The notes under the pieces were generated by a model. It saw only the letters and a program-made list of their open reading frames with translations, searched no databases and was not told the origin of the DNA. Below are positions 8,371-15,779 of a stretch of 64,000 nucleotides of DNA, piece by piece. A program made the translations under genes and the position numbers. How positions within the stretch are numbered: position 1 is the first letter of the stretch; each line of letters starts with the position of its first letter. Source of the stretch: Polaribacter marinaquae (lineage in GTDB: Bacteria > Bacteroidota > Bacteroidia > Flavobacteriales > Flavobacteriaceae). The DNA is taken from positions 1,752,001-1,816,000 of the forward strand of contig NZ_CP150496.1 in assembly GCF_038019025.1 (NCBI RefSeq). The letters run 5' to 3'.

Positions 8371-9450
8371 TTATTTGTAAGAAGAAATTCCGCCAGTTAA
8401 ACTTAAAACTTCTAAATCTGGATACTCTTTTTTTAATCTTTTAGTAGCTCTATAACTGTTTAAACCACGCTGACAAACCATAACATACGTTTTATTTTTA
8501 TCAACCTTAATTTCTGATGCTTTAAATTTATTAATATGAATCGTTTGCTGTACTTTAAACGGTAATTTTAGATTATTTAAAACTGCAATAATTTCTAAAT
8601 TCTCATCGCCCAATCTATTTTTTAATTGTTCTGATGTTATTTGCCAATCTAAATTCTGGCCAGAACAAGCGGCATCAACATACGTTTGAACCTTAAATAG
8701 TTTCGTGATTTTATCTTTTAAAACTGATGTTTTTAGCTTCATTTTTAATTGTGTGTTTTGCAACGAATTGTAAATTAACAATTCATTTATTAACGGATTT
8801 CCTATGCCAGTTATCAATTTTAAAACCTCATTAACTTGTGCAATCGCAATAATACCAACAATAGCATTTAAGGTACCTGCTTCTTCACAATTAGGTATAT
8901 CTGTTGCCATTTTAGGAAAAGCATCTCTTAAATTGGCAGAATAACTACCGTCTTTTTGCTGTACATTAAACGTAGCCACATAACCATCAAACTTATATAA
9001 AGAACCATAAACCAAAGGCTTACTTTTAATTACACAAGCATCGTTTATTAAATATTTGGTAGGTAAAGAATCTGTACCATCAATAACAACATCTACGTTT
9101 TCTATCAGTTCTAAAACGTTATTTTTTGTAATTGGTTTGTTTGTAAAACTTACCTCTGTAAATGGCGCTCTTTTTTTTATAAATTCTGATAAAACTGCTG
9201 CTTTCGATTTTCCTAAATCTTCTAAACTATAAAAAACTTGACGATGTAAATTTGTAACATCAACGGTGTCAAAATCAATTAAATGCATTTTTCCAATTCC
9301 GCTTGATGCTAAATACACCGCAATCGGACTTCCTAAACCACCGCAACCAACTACTAAAACAGAAGCTTTTTGCAATTTTTCTTGCCCAATTTCACCAATT
9401 TCTGCTAAAGTAATTTGACGTTTAAAAAGTTGATTTTTCTCTATTTTCAT
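8371..9450 (-). CDS. moeB: MoeB/ThiF-type adenylyltransferase with rhodanese domain
   Basis: This E1-like enzyme adenylates the C-terminal glycine of a ubiquitin-like sulfur carrier (MoaD or ThiS). The fused rhodanese can supply sulfur. The 359-residue protein has a Rossmann glycine motif (VLVVGCGGLGSPIAVYLASS), the metal/ATP region DGTDSLPTKYLIND and the NCEEAGTLNAIVG loop. The rhodanese occupies about 265-359, with its active-site Cys in YVMVCQRGLNSYRATKRL. The paired CxxC zinc cysteines of E. coli MoeB are not seen. MoeB is favoured over ThiF because the gene abuts mobA and moaC (1-bp spacing to mobA). No moaD is in the window. Confidence 0.88.
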   Translation of the reverse strand: MKIEKNQLFKRQITLAEIGEIGQEKLQKASVLVVGCGGLGSPIAVYLASSGIGKMHLIDFDTVDVTNLHRQVFYSLEDLGKSKAAVLSEFIKKRAPFTEVSFTNKPITKNNVLELIENVDVVIDGTDSLPTKYLINDACVIKSKPLVYGSLYKFDGYVATFNVQQKDGSYSANLRDAFPKMATDIPNCEEAGTLNAIVGIIAIAQVNEVLKLITGIGNPLINELLIYNSLQNTQLKMKLKTSVLKDKITKLFKVQTYVDAACSGQNLDWQITSEQLKNRLGDENLEIIAVLNNLKLPFKVQQTIHINKFKASEIKVDKNKTYVMVCQRGLNSYRATKRLKKEYPDLEVLSLTGGISSYK

Positions 9451-10554
9451 TTATGAACTAATCTCTTCTTTAGCTGCTCTATATTCTTCTGGTGTATTTA
9501 CATTTCTAATAAAATCATCATCAATTTCTACAATTTCAACATCAGAATTGATTAACATTTTTCTAGGACAAGAATACCCTTGCGCCAAATATTGTAATAA
9601 TAATGGATATGCTTTTGGCTCGTAAATAGTAATTAATGGCTCTGGAAAATCTTTATTTTTCCCTTTAATTGCCGTGGCAACTTTAGACGAATTTCTACGT
9701 TCTAAAACTAATTTTATAATACTTTCATCTACAAAAGGAAGATCTGTTGCTAAAACAAACCAAGCAGAATTTGGATCTTTCTGAAAAGCAGAACAAATTC
9801 CGCCAAAAGGACCTAAATCGATAAATCTATCTGCTATCTCACTTTCATTTTCTGCTTTTTGTACAGAATAAAAAGTCTCTAAATTATTAATTTCTAAAAG
9901 TGTTTTTGCCACTTCTTTTTGAGGTTTTCCAAAATAATTGAGTTCAGATTTATCTTTACCCATTCTTGTACTTTTACCGCCAACTAAAACCAACCCTTTT
10001 ATTGGTGCAATTTTTTCTTGAATTAAATTGTTTATGTGATTAGAAATTGCATCGACTTCATCAATCGAATAACATATTTTATTTTTAATATTTGGATATT
10101 TTTCAACTAAAAAGTCAAAAAATTCGGTCTCAGAATTCAGTTTTATAATAAACTGTATATTATCTAATTGCGACAACCTTTTTAATACAGAAGCTTCTTT
10201 AGCTTCGTCTAAAATTAAAATTTGTTTGGCTCCTTGGTAATGATTTCCGTTGATAAAAACATAATCAAACTGGGCAAAATCTAATCTTTGTTGATATTTA
10301 TTTAAGTTTCCTGTAGTTGTAATTTGCAGGTTTCCTTGATGATGAAAGACATATTCTGACAATTGATTTCCTTCTACATTCTTCGCGTGAGAAGCATCAA
10401 AATAGGCCAATTTATAACTTGGCAACTTTCTAGATACTTGATGTACTAAATCTGAAATTACGCTACAATTTGCACCTAAAATAGAAATTTCATTAGGCGC
10501 ATGGTTATCGTTATTTCTTCTTTCTAAATTTGTATGTTTGCTATGCTTTTTCAT
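9451..10554 (-). CDS. mobA: Molybdenum cofactor guanylyltransferase MobA with extra N-terminal domain
   Basis: MobA joins GMP to molybdopterin to make the bis-MGD form of the cofactor. The protein is 367 residues, nearly twice the usual length. The nucleotidyltransferase lies in the second half (about 185-367), starting KGLVLVGGKSTRMGKDKSEL. It continues with the LGPFGGICSAF region, FVLATDLPFVDE and the VNTPEEY end. The first 180 residues look like a decayed MobB domain. ISILGANCSVISDLVHQVSR stands where MobB has its P-loop, and the GKT/S residues are absent. Its start overlaps moaC by 14 bp, so the two are translationally coupled. The call is firm for MobA and the MobB relation is inference. 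Confidence 0.87.
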   Translation of the reverse strand: MKKHSKHTNLERRNNDNHAPNEISILGANCSVISDLVHQVSRKLPSYKLAYFDASHAKNVEGNQLSEYVFHHQGNLQITTTGNLNKYQQRLDFAQFDYVFINGNHYQGAKQILILDEAKEASVLKRLSQLDNIQFIIKLNSETEFFDFLVEKYPNIKNKICYSIDEVDAISNHINNLIQEKIAPIKGLVLVGGKSTRMGKDKSELNYFGKPQKEVAKTLLEINNLETFYSVQKAENESEIADRFIDLGPFGGICSAFQKDPNSAWFVLATDLPFVDESIIKLVLERRNSSKVATAIKGKNKDFPEPLITIYEPKAYPLLLQYLAQGYSCPRKMLINSDVEIVEIDDDFIRNVNTPEEYRAAKEEISS

Positions 10555-11023
10555 TTTTAATATCAGATTTTCCGCCTGTTTTTTCTAACAATTTCACTTC
10601 TTTAATTACCATTTTCTGACTGATGCTTTTACACATATCATAAATAGTTAAACACGTAATATTTGCGCCGGTCAAAGCTTCCATTTCAACACCTGTTTTA
10701 CCTGTTATTGTCACTTTACACAACACTTCTATATTTTCTGAATCTACAATTTCAATATCTACATCGACTCCGTTAATTAGCAAAGGGTGACACATTGGAA
10801 TTAAATCAGAAGTCTTCTTTACACCCTGAATTCCTGCAATAATTGCAGTTTGAAAAACGGGTCCTTTTTTAGTAACTAACTCATCATTTGTAAAATTCGC
10901 AATTACTTCTTTTCCTAAAAACATAGTTGCTTTAGCAATAGCTGTTCTTTTGGTAATTTTCTTATCAGAAACATTTACCATTTTAGGATTTCCTTTTTTG
11001 TTGATGTGGGTAAAATTGCTCAA
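10541..11023 (-). CDS. moaC: Cyclic pyranopterin monophosphate synthase MoaC
   Basis: MoaC acts with MoaA in the first step of molybdopterin synthesis, turning 3',8-cyclo-GTP into cyclic pyranopterin monophosphate. The 160-residue length is normal. Visible signatures are KGPVFQTAIIAGIQGVKKTS, the active-site block IPMCHPLLINGVDVDIEI and GKTGVEMEALTGANITCLTI. The catalytic Lys in DMCKSISQKM lies near the end. The ATG at 11023 precedes a short extension (MSNFTHINKKGNPKMV). A start at MVNVSDKK is also possible. It overlaps mobA downstream, and upstream it is separated from moeA by the four-helix-bundle element. Confidence 0.95.
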   Translation of the reverse strand: MSNFTHINKKGNPKMVNVSDKKITKRTAIAKATMFLGKEVIANFTNDELVTKKGPVFQTAIIAGIQGVKKTSDLIPMCHPLLINGVDVDIEIVDSENIEVLCKVTITGKTGVEMEALTGANITCLTIYDMCKSISQKMVIKEVKLLEKTGGKSDIKNEKA

Positions 11024-11028
11024 TATAA

Positions 11029-11450
11029 TAGTTTTAAATGTTGAGTGCTTAGTTTTTAGTTAGATTCTGTTGAGATGTTTAAACTATAGAAGTTAAAATT
11101 CTAATCAATTCATCAATATCCAAAATTAATGAATTCACATTTAGTTTTGTTAATTCACTTTCATTTAATAATCGTAACCAGTATTTAGTTTCTCTTGCTT
11201 CTTTTGATGAAATTGACATTTTAGCTGTAAAATCTCTTTTACTTTGACCTGCAAGTGCTTCTTCTATATTTGCACCAATTGAAGTTCCACTTCTTAAAAT
11301 TTGATTTGAAATTACAAATTCCTTCTCTTTTTGCAGCATTTTATAGAGTGATATTATTTTTAATGAAAACTGAAAACTCTTTTTCTGAACAATACTTTCT
11401 TTCATAGCCTTAATCTAACTGATCACTCAAAACTAAACATTAAAAACTAT
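11029..11450. mobile_element. IVS-like element with imperfect inverted-repeat ends around a four-helix-bundle gene
   Basis: The whole moeA-moaC spacer is taken up by this unit. The left end (11029-11066) and the complement of the right end (11411-11450) share three blocks in the same order: ATAGTTTT(A/T)AATG, TTGAGTG and AGTTAGATT, separated by small indels. The ends stop 3 bp from the moeA stop codon and 6 bp from the moaC start. Intervening sequences inserted in bacterial 23S rRNA helices carry this same kind of gene between inverted repeats. That this one is a relocated relative is inference. Confidence 0.5.
11079..11405 (-). CDS. Four-helix-bundle protein (23S rRNA IVS / S23 family)
   Basis: The 108-residue protein belongs to the four-helix-bundle family best known from intervening sequences in 23S rRNA genes. 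It forms pentamers and its function is unknown. Signatures are the opening QKKSFQFSLKIISLYKMLQK, the ILRSGTSIGANIEEALAGQS motif with the conserved SxGANIxE core and FTAKMSISSKEARETKYWLR. The alternation of long helices is clear. It lies within the leftward molybdenum-cofactor operon but has no evident link to that pathway, and its coding strand agrees with the operon, so it is probably cotranscribed. Flanking inverted repeats suggest it came in as a unit. Confidence 0.9.
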   Translation of the reverse strand: MKESIVQKKSFQFSLKIISLYKMLQKEKEFVISNQILRSGTSIGANIEEALAGQSKRDFTAKMSISSKEARETKYWLRLLNESELTKLNVNSLILDIDELIRILTSIV

Positions 11451-11452
11451 AA

Positions 11453-12640
11453 TTAGCGATATCTTATAATTGGATAATTTTCTCCGGTTTTGAATTCAGT
11501 TTTATCGTTTGGTAATTGAATAAAAGCATCTGCATTAACCAAACTTGCCAAATCTCCAGAACCATTTCCTTTTACCGGAAAAGCTACTAAGTGTCCAAAT
11601 TTACTTTTTAATTTTACTTGTAAAAAAAACTCTAAATTGGGTTTAAATGATACATTTTCACCTAAAATTGCAGTTTCTTCTTCTGTTTCTAATCCTGTAG
11701 ATTTATAATACCAAGGATAAAAATACGCCAAACAATTTACAAATGTTGAGATGGGATTTCCAGGAAACCCAAAGATATTACATTCATTAGTTTTTCCATA
11801 GAAAAAAGGTTTTCCCGGTCTTTGCGCTACTTTATGAAACAATTTTTCAATACCCAATTCCTCAAAAACTTCTGGCAAAAAATCGTATTTACCTTTGCTA
11901 ACTGCACCACTAAAAAGTAACACATCATAATCTTTTAAAAAACCTTTTATTTTTTGCTTTAAAATGGGTTTATCATCTGTAATATGAGCTGTATCGGAAG
12001 AAATTTTTAATCTTTCTAACAAAGAAACCAACGTAAAAACATTACTTCTTCTAATTTGATGTTTTAACGGAATTTCGTTTACGCCAACCAATTCATCTCC
12101 CGTAGAAACAATCATTACTTTTGGTTGTTTTGCAACTTTTACTGTTGATTTACCAACCGTTGCTAAAACACCAATTTCTGCCGCTGAAATTATTTTATTT
12201 TCTGATATTAAAACATCATCAACCTTTCTATCTTTTCCTTTTGCATGCACATTCTGACAATCATTTATTTTATTAATATTGATTGTTGCAATTCCGTTTT
12301 TAAGCGTAACATCTTCATAACGAATTACTGTATTTGCATTGTTTGGTAAAACAGCGCCTGTCATAACTTCAATACAATTTTCTTTGTTTTGAAGCGTCAT
12401 TTGTTCAATTCCCGCAGCTTGTATTCCTTCTACTTTAAAATCTCCTTGTCCGTTTTTAAATGCGTTAAAATCGATACAAATTCCATCCATAGAAACTCTA
12501 TTAAATGGCGGAAAGTCTCTATCTGCAAGAATATTTTCTTTTAAAATTCTACCCACAGATTTTAGAAACGGAACTTCTTCTACTCCGAAGTTATAGGCTG
12601 AATTTAAAATTATATCCTTTGCATCTTTAACTAAAATCAT
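11453..12640 (-). CDS. moeA: Molybdopterin molybdenumtransferase MoeA
   Basis: MoeA inserts molybdate into adenylated molybdopterin. The protein is 395 residues, the normal size. Domain order is visible: an N-terminal domain with RDFPPFNRVSMDGICIDF, then the MTGAVLPNNANTVIRYEDV motif. The central MoCF-binding domain follows with VMIVSTGDELV and LLFSGAVSKGKYDFLPEV. RPGKPFFYGKT and the GFPGNPIS loop come next, and the C-terminal beta-barrel ends the protein. It overlaps the GRAM-domain gene by 4 bp upstream (ATGA type) and precedes the four-helix-bundle insertion. No separate moaB/mog adenylyltransferase is seen in the window. Confidence 0.95.
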   Translation of the reverse strand: MILVKDAKDIILNSAYNFGVEEVPFLKSVGRILKENILADRDFPPFNRVSMDGICIDFNAFKNGQGDFKVEGIQAAGIEQMTLQNKENCIEVMTGAVLPNNANTVIRYEDVTLKNGIATININKINDCQNVHAKGKDRKVDDVLISENKIISAAEIGVLATVGKSTVKVAKQPKVMIVSTGDELVGVNEIPLKHQIRRSNVFTLVSLLERLKISSDTAHITDDKPILKQKIKGFLKDYDVLLFSGAVSKGKYDFLPEVFEELGIEKLFHKVAQRPGKPFFYGKTNECNIFGFPGNPISTFVNCLAYFYPWYYKSTGLETEEETAILGENVSFKPNLEFFLQVKLKSKFGHLVAFPVKGNGSGDLASLVNADAFIQLPNDKTEFKTGENYPIIRYR

Positions 12641-13194
12641 ACGTTTAATTTATCTAGAATATTTTTTAATTCAACATTTCTGTTATTCACAACAAAACAA
12701 TATTCATCACCCTTTTTGGTAGTTATTTTGATTCCATTATCTCTTAACTTGAAGGTTTTTCTTTTTGTAACAGAAACTATGTCATTATAATCAATATTTG
12801 TCTGTCCTTTTTGGATATTTAAAGAATGGCTTTTAAAAATCAATCTTTGATTCGTTAAAAATATTTTACCTCCAACCCCTTCAAACCCTCTAAATAAGTT
12901 TGCAAAAATTTCATCTTCAGAATTTTCATTATCAAGCAAATCAGGGATAATATTGTTAATTTTATTTCCAAACATTTTATTCATTACCCAAGGAAACAAG
13001 AGAACAAACAAAATTCCAAATAACAGACCTTGAATAATTGCACTAGTTATACTTAGGCTATCGTTTAAGAAATAAATTGATGTACCATATGCAAGAGAAG
13101 TTAAAAATATCCCGAAAACCTTCTGTTTCCAGGTCAAATCTAGCTTAAATTCTTTTTTAGAATATTGTTTTTTGTGACTAATATTATTTTCCAT
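12637..13194 (-). CDS. Small membrane protein with GRAM/PH-like domain
   Basis: The 185-residue protein starts with a basic, cytoplasmic stretch, followed by two adjacent membrane helices (about residues 28-48 and 50-72). A GRAM-like module follows at about 105-180. The telling pattern is GKIFLTNQRLIFKSHSLNIQ followed by the DYNDIVSVTKRKTF and GIKITTKKGDEYCFVVNN strands, typical of bacterial GRAM/PH domains that sit on membranes. Its function is unknown. It is sandwiched between moaA and moeA, overlapping moeA by 4 bp, so it is cotranscribed with cofactor genes without a known role in the pathway. Confidence 0.75.
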   Translation of the reverse strand: MENNISHKKQYSKKEFKLDLTWKQKVFGIFLTSLAYGTSIYFLNDSLSITSAIIQGLLFGILFVLLFPWVMNKMFGNKINNIIPDLLDNENSEDEIFANLFRGFEGVGGKIFLTNQRLIFKSHSLNIQKGQTNIDYNDIVSVTKRKTFKLRDNGIKITTKKGDEYCFVVNNRNVELKNILDKLNV

Positions 13195-13259
13195 AATTAT
13201 TTTTTTATCTTAATAAATTAGGATATGCAATTATATATAATGAGTTAAAAAATTAACCA

Positions 13260-14252
13260 TTACCCACCAATTGTGCTCATACTTTCAGAAGCACCACCGT
13301 TTTTTCTATTTGCTTCTGCAATAAAACCATTTTCTGGTTTGTCTTTTACTAATCTTAAGAAAAGTTCTTTTAAATCTTCATTCGATGCTCCTTTTCTAAT
13401 AAAATCTCTTAAATTAAAAACGCCATCATCAAACAAGCAGTTTTTAAAAGTTCCGGTACTTGTAATTCTAATTCTATTACAATCGTTACAAATAGTTCTT
13501 GTAAATGCAGGTATAATTCCGAAAGTCCCTAAGTGGTTTTCTACTTTATAATTTCTAGAGGTTGATGATTTCTCGGACTGAATTTCATCCACAGAAAACT
13601 CGGTTTTAACTTCATTTAAAATTTTAGTAAACGTCCAGTTTTCTTGCATATCTCTTTGCCCTTTTCCGTTAAAAGGCATTTCTTCTATAAAACGAACTGC
13701 AACATTTTTGTCTTTGGTTAATCTTACAAAATCTACAATTTCATCAGTATTAAAACCAGATTGTACAACCACATTTAGTTTTAAATTTAAACTGCTTTTT
13801 TCTAGTAGTTCAAAAGTTTTATAAACTTCAGGAAAAACATCTCTTCTAGTAATTTTGGCAAACTTATCTCTTTGTAAACTATCGATACTTAAATTGATAT
13901 TCTTTACTTTTTTAAGTTTTTCAATTTTATCAATATGTTGTGAAATTAACGCACCATTTGTTGTAATATTTATAGCATCTAACAGATCGTTATAAGACAA
14001 CATTTCTAAAAACCCAACAAAATCTTTACGCACAAAAGGTTCGCCACCAGTTAAACGTACTTTATTAACGCCTAATTCTGTTAAAACACGAATTAAACGA
14101 TACATTTCTTTAAAGGTTAATAGCTCTTGTCTTGGCACAATGTCTATACCATGAGCAGGCATACAATATTGACAACGTAAATTACAACGGTCGGTTACTG
14201 CTAACCGAACGTATTCCATTTGTCGCCCAAAATTGTCTACAAGTTTACTCAT
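13260..14252 (-). CDS. moaA: GTP 3',8-cyclase MoaA
   Basis: MoaA is the radical-SAM enzyme that starts molybdenum cofactor synthesis by rearranging GTP to 3',8-cyclo-GTP. The 330-residue protein has the radical-SAM cluster motif CNLRCQYCMP near residues 18-27, the SAM-binding RLTGGEPFVRKDF and ITTNGALIS. The second, GTP-binding cluster comes from CNDCNRIRITSTGTFKNCLF. It ends in the GG dipeptide (SMSTIGG) needed for activity in the family. It overlaps the upstream 138-residue gene by 8 bp. MoaC follows downstream in the same run. Confidence 0.97.
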   Translation of the reverse strand: MSKLVDNFGRQMEYVRLAVTDRCNLRCQYCMPAHGIDIVPRQELLTFKEMYRLIRVLTELGVNKVRLTGGEPFVRKDFVGFLEMLSYNDLLDAINITTNGALISQHIDKIEKLKKVKNINLSIDSLQRDKFAKITRRDVFPEVYKTFELLEKSSLNLKLNVVVQSGFNTDEIVDFVRLTKDKNVAVRFIEEMPFNGKGQRDMQENWTFTKILNEVKTEFSVDEIQSEKSSTSRNYKVENHLGTFGIIPAFTRTICNDCNRIRITSTGTFKNCLFDDGVFNLRDFIRKGASNEDLKELFLRLVKDKPENGFIAEANRKNGGASESMSTIGG

Positions 14253-14661
14253 TAAAAGATTTTAAATCTGGTTGTAAAATTTGTTGTTTTGCTTCTTTTG
14301 ATGTAAAAATATTACCAGAATAAAACGAGGCAATAATTTCTTTAAAATTAGTTTTTAATTTTGAGAATTCCTTTATAAAATCTTGAAAATCGTAGGCATT
14401 AGAATTCTGAATGTACTTGTGCATAATTTCTATAGAAGCATAAGTAACTGTTGCATTGTATTTTCCGTCTGCATTATATTTATCTGCAAAAGCTTTTAAT
14501 TGTTCACTGTATTTTTTAAAAGCAATTTCTTTACCATATTTTGTAATATAAATCCAAGCTAATCGCAAATGTGCCTCGTGCGTAAACCATAAAGGTTTAA
14601 AAGTATTATTGGTAAACTTTGTTTCAAATTCTGTGTCAGAAATTTTCCAATGACGTTCCAT
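14245..14661 (-). CDS. Uncharacterised 138-residue soluble protein in the moa operon
   Basis: I do not recognise this family. The 138-residue protein is soluble and mostly helical by appearance, with many aromatic and His residues early (MERHWKISDTEFETKF and PLWFTHEAHLRLAWIYITKYG). A YASIEIMHKYIQNS segment lies in the middle. It has no signal peptide, membrane helix or Cys pair. Its stop overlaps the moaA start by 8 bp, and its start overlaps the stop of the upstream YeeE/YedE-like gene by 1 base. It is therefore translated as part of a tightly packed operon. A metal-ligand role for the TFTHEAH-type His cluster is possible but unsupported. Confidence 0.7.
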   Translation of the reverse strand: MERHWKISDTEFETKFTNNTFKPLWFTHEAHLRLAWIYITKYGKEIAFKKYSEQLKAFADKYNADGKYNATVTYASIEIMHKYIQNSNAYDFQDFIKEFSKLKTNFKEIIASFYSGNIFTSKEAKQQILQPDLKSFNE

Positions 14662-15074
14662 TAATTTGGTAGTTTTTTACTTAGCATACCATAAATTAAG
14701 GTACCTAATAAAGCGCCAACTAATAAGATTAATGCAGGCATCAATTTAAACCCAAGAATAACAAAAATTGGGGCTGCACAAGCACCAGAAATACCCCAAC
14801 CTAAACCAAAAAATGTTCCTCCTAAAATTGTTCTTACAAAACCTTTTTTCTTTGGTTTTGGCACTATTTTATTACCGTTTATATCTTTAATTTTTCCGAT
14901 TTTAAATAACTGCATAAAAATTGCAGAAATCAATACAGCACCGCCAATAATACCATACATATGAAAAGATTGAAACTTAAACATTTCGTAAAAGCGAAAC
15001 CAAGAGATTGCTTGAGTCTTACTTAACACAATTGCAAAAAAGATTCCTAATATTAAAAATTTGATGTTTTTCAT
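14661..15074 (-). CDS. YeeE/YedE-like membrane protein, short half (DUF6691 type)
   Basis: This is a 137-residue membrane protein with four hydrophobic helices. The motif GWGISGACAAPIFVILG carries the conserved Gly-x-Cys loop of the YeeE/YedE family, whose studied members import thiosulfate or carry sulfur compounds across the inner membrane. In Bacteroidetes the transporter is often split into two proteins, and the longer half is the next gene upstream. It touches the 138-residue gene by one base. Sitting in the molybdenum cofactor operon, it may supply sulfur for molybdopterin dithiolene formation, which is inference. Confidence 0.82.
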   Translation of the reverse strand: MKNIKFLILGIFFAIVLSKTQAISWFRFYEMFKFQSFHMYGIIGGAVLISAIFMQLFKIGKIKDINGNKIVPKPKKKGFVRTILGGTFFGLGWGISGACAAPIFVILGFKLMPALILLVGALLGTLIYGMLSKKLPN

Positions 15075-15159
15075 TTAATTATATTTTTATAACTTTTGAT
15101 TTGCTTCTTGACTGAGCACAAAAAGATAAATTGAATTTTATTTATTGGTGATGTATCTA

Positions 15160-15717
15160 CTAAAACAATAAAGGTACTATAAACCAAGTTGCTATTATTC
15201 CGCCAATAAAAAAGCCAATAACCGCTAATAAAGAAGGCAATTGTAGGCTACTTAAACCTGTAATTGCATGGCCAGAAGTACATCCGCCAGCATATCGCGT
15301 ACCAAAACCTACAAATACACCAGAAATTAATAATATTAAAAAACCTTTTAGAGAAAAAACAGCAGCATCACCAAAAATTTCATCAGGAAAATATTGATTG
15401 CCAATATTAGAAAAACCTAGCTCACTTAACTCGTTTACAGTTTTCGGGTTTAAATCTATTGTTTGATTTGGTGTTAAAAAATATGCTGAAATAAAACCAC
15501 CAATAATTAAACCAACTACAAATAGCAATGCAAAATCTCTATCTTTCCAATCTTTTTTAAAATAATCAGAAAATTTATCTGCACCAGCCATTGTACATAA
15601 GGTTTCAAAATTAGTAGAAGCCCCAAAGTTTTGACCGAAATAAAAATACAAAAGCAACGAAATTGCAATTAACGGCCCGCCAACATACCAAGCCCAAGGT
15701 TGTAAAATAATATCCAT
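15160..15717 (-). CDS. YeeE/YedE-family transporter, long half
   Basis: The protein is 185 residues from the ATG at 15717 (MDIILQPWAWYVGGPLIAIS). An earlier in-frame ATG at 15768 would add 17 residues, basic and less family-like. It has about five membrane helices. The signature loop is YAGGCTSGHAITGLSSLQLP, with the conserved Cys that binds thiosulfate in structurally studied YeeE proteins. An extra soluble insert (about residues 80-125) lies between helices. It pairs with the short half downstream, 85 bp away. Together they probably form one sulfur-compound importer in the inner membrane. Confidence 0.85.
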   Translation of the reverse strand: MDIILQPWAWYVGGPLIAISLLLYFYFGQNFGASTNFETLCTMAGADKFSDYFKKDWKDRDFALLFVVGLIIGGFISAYFLTPNQTIDLNPKTVNELSELGFSNIGNQYFPDEIFGDAAVFSLKGFLILLISGVFVGFGTRYAGGCTSGHAITGLSSLQLPSLLAVIGFFIGGIIATWFIVPLLF

Positions 15718-15779
15718 AATTAATCTATTTTTATTTATTCTATATTTTATCCAAAGAGATAAAAACAAATAAACTCTTA

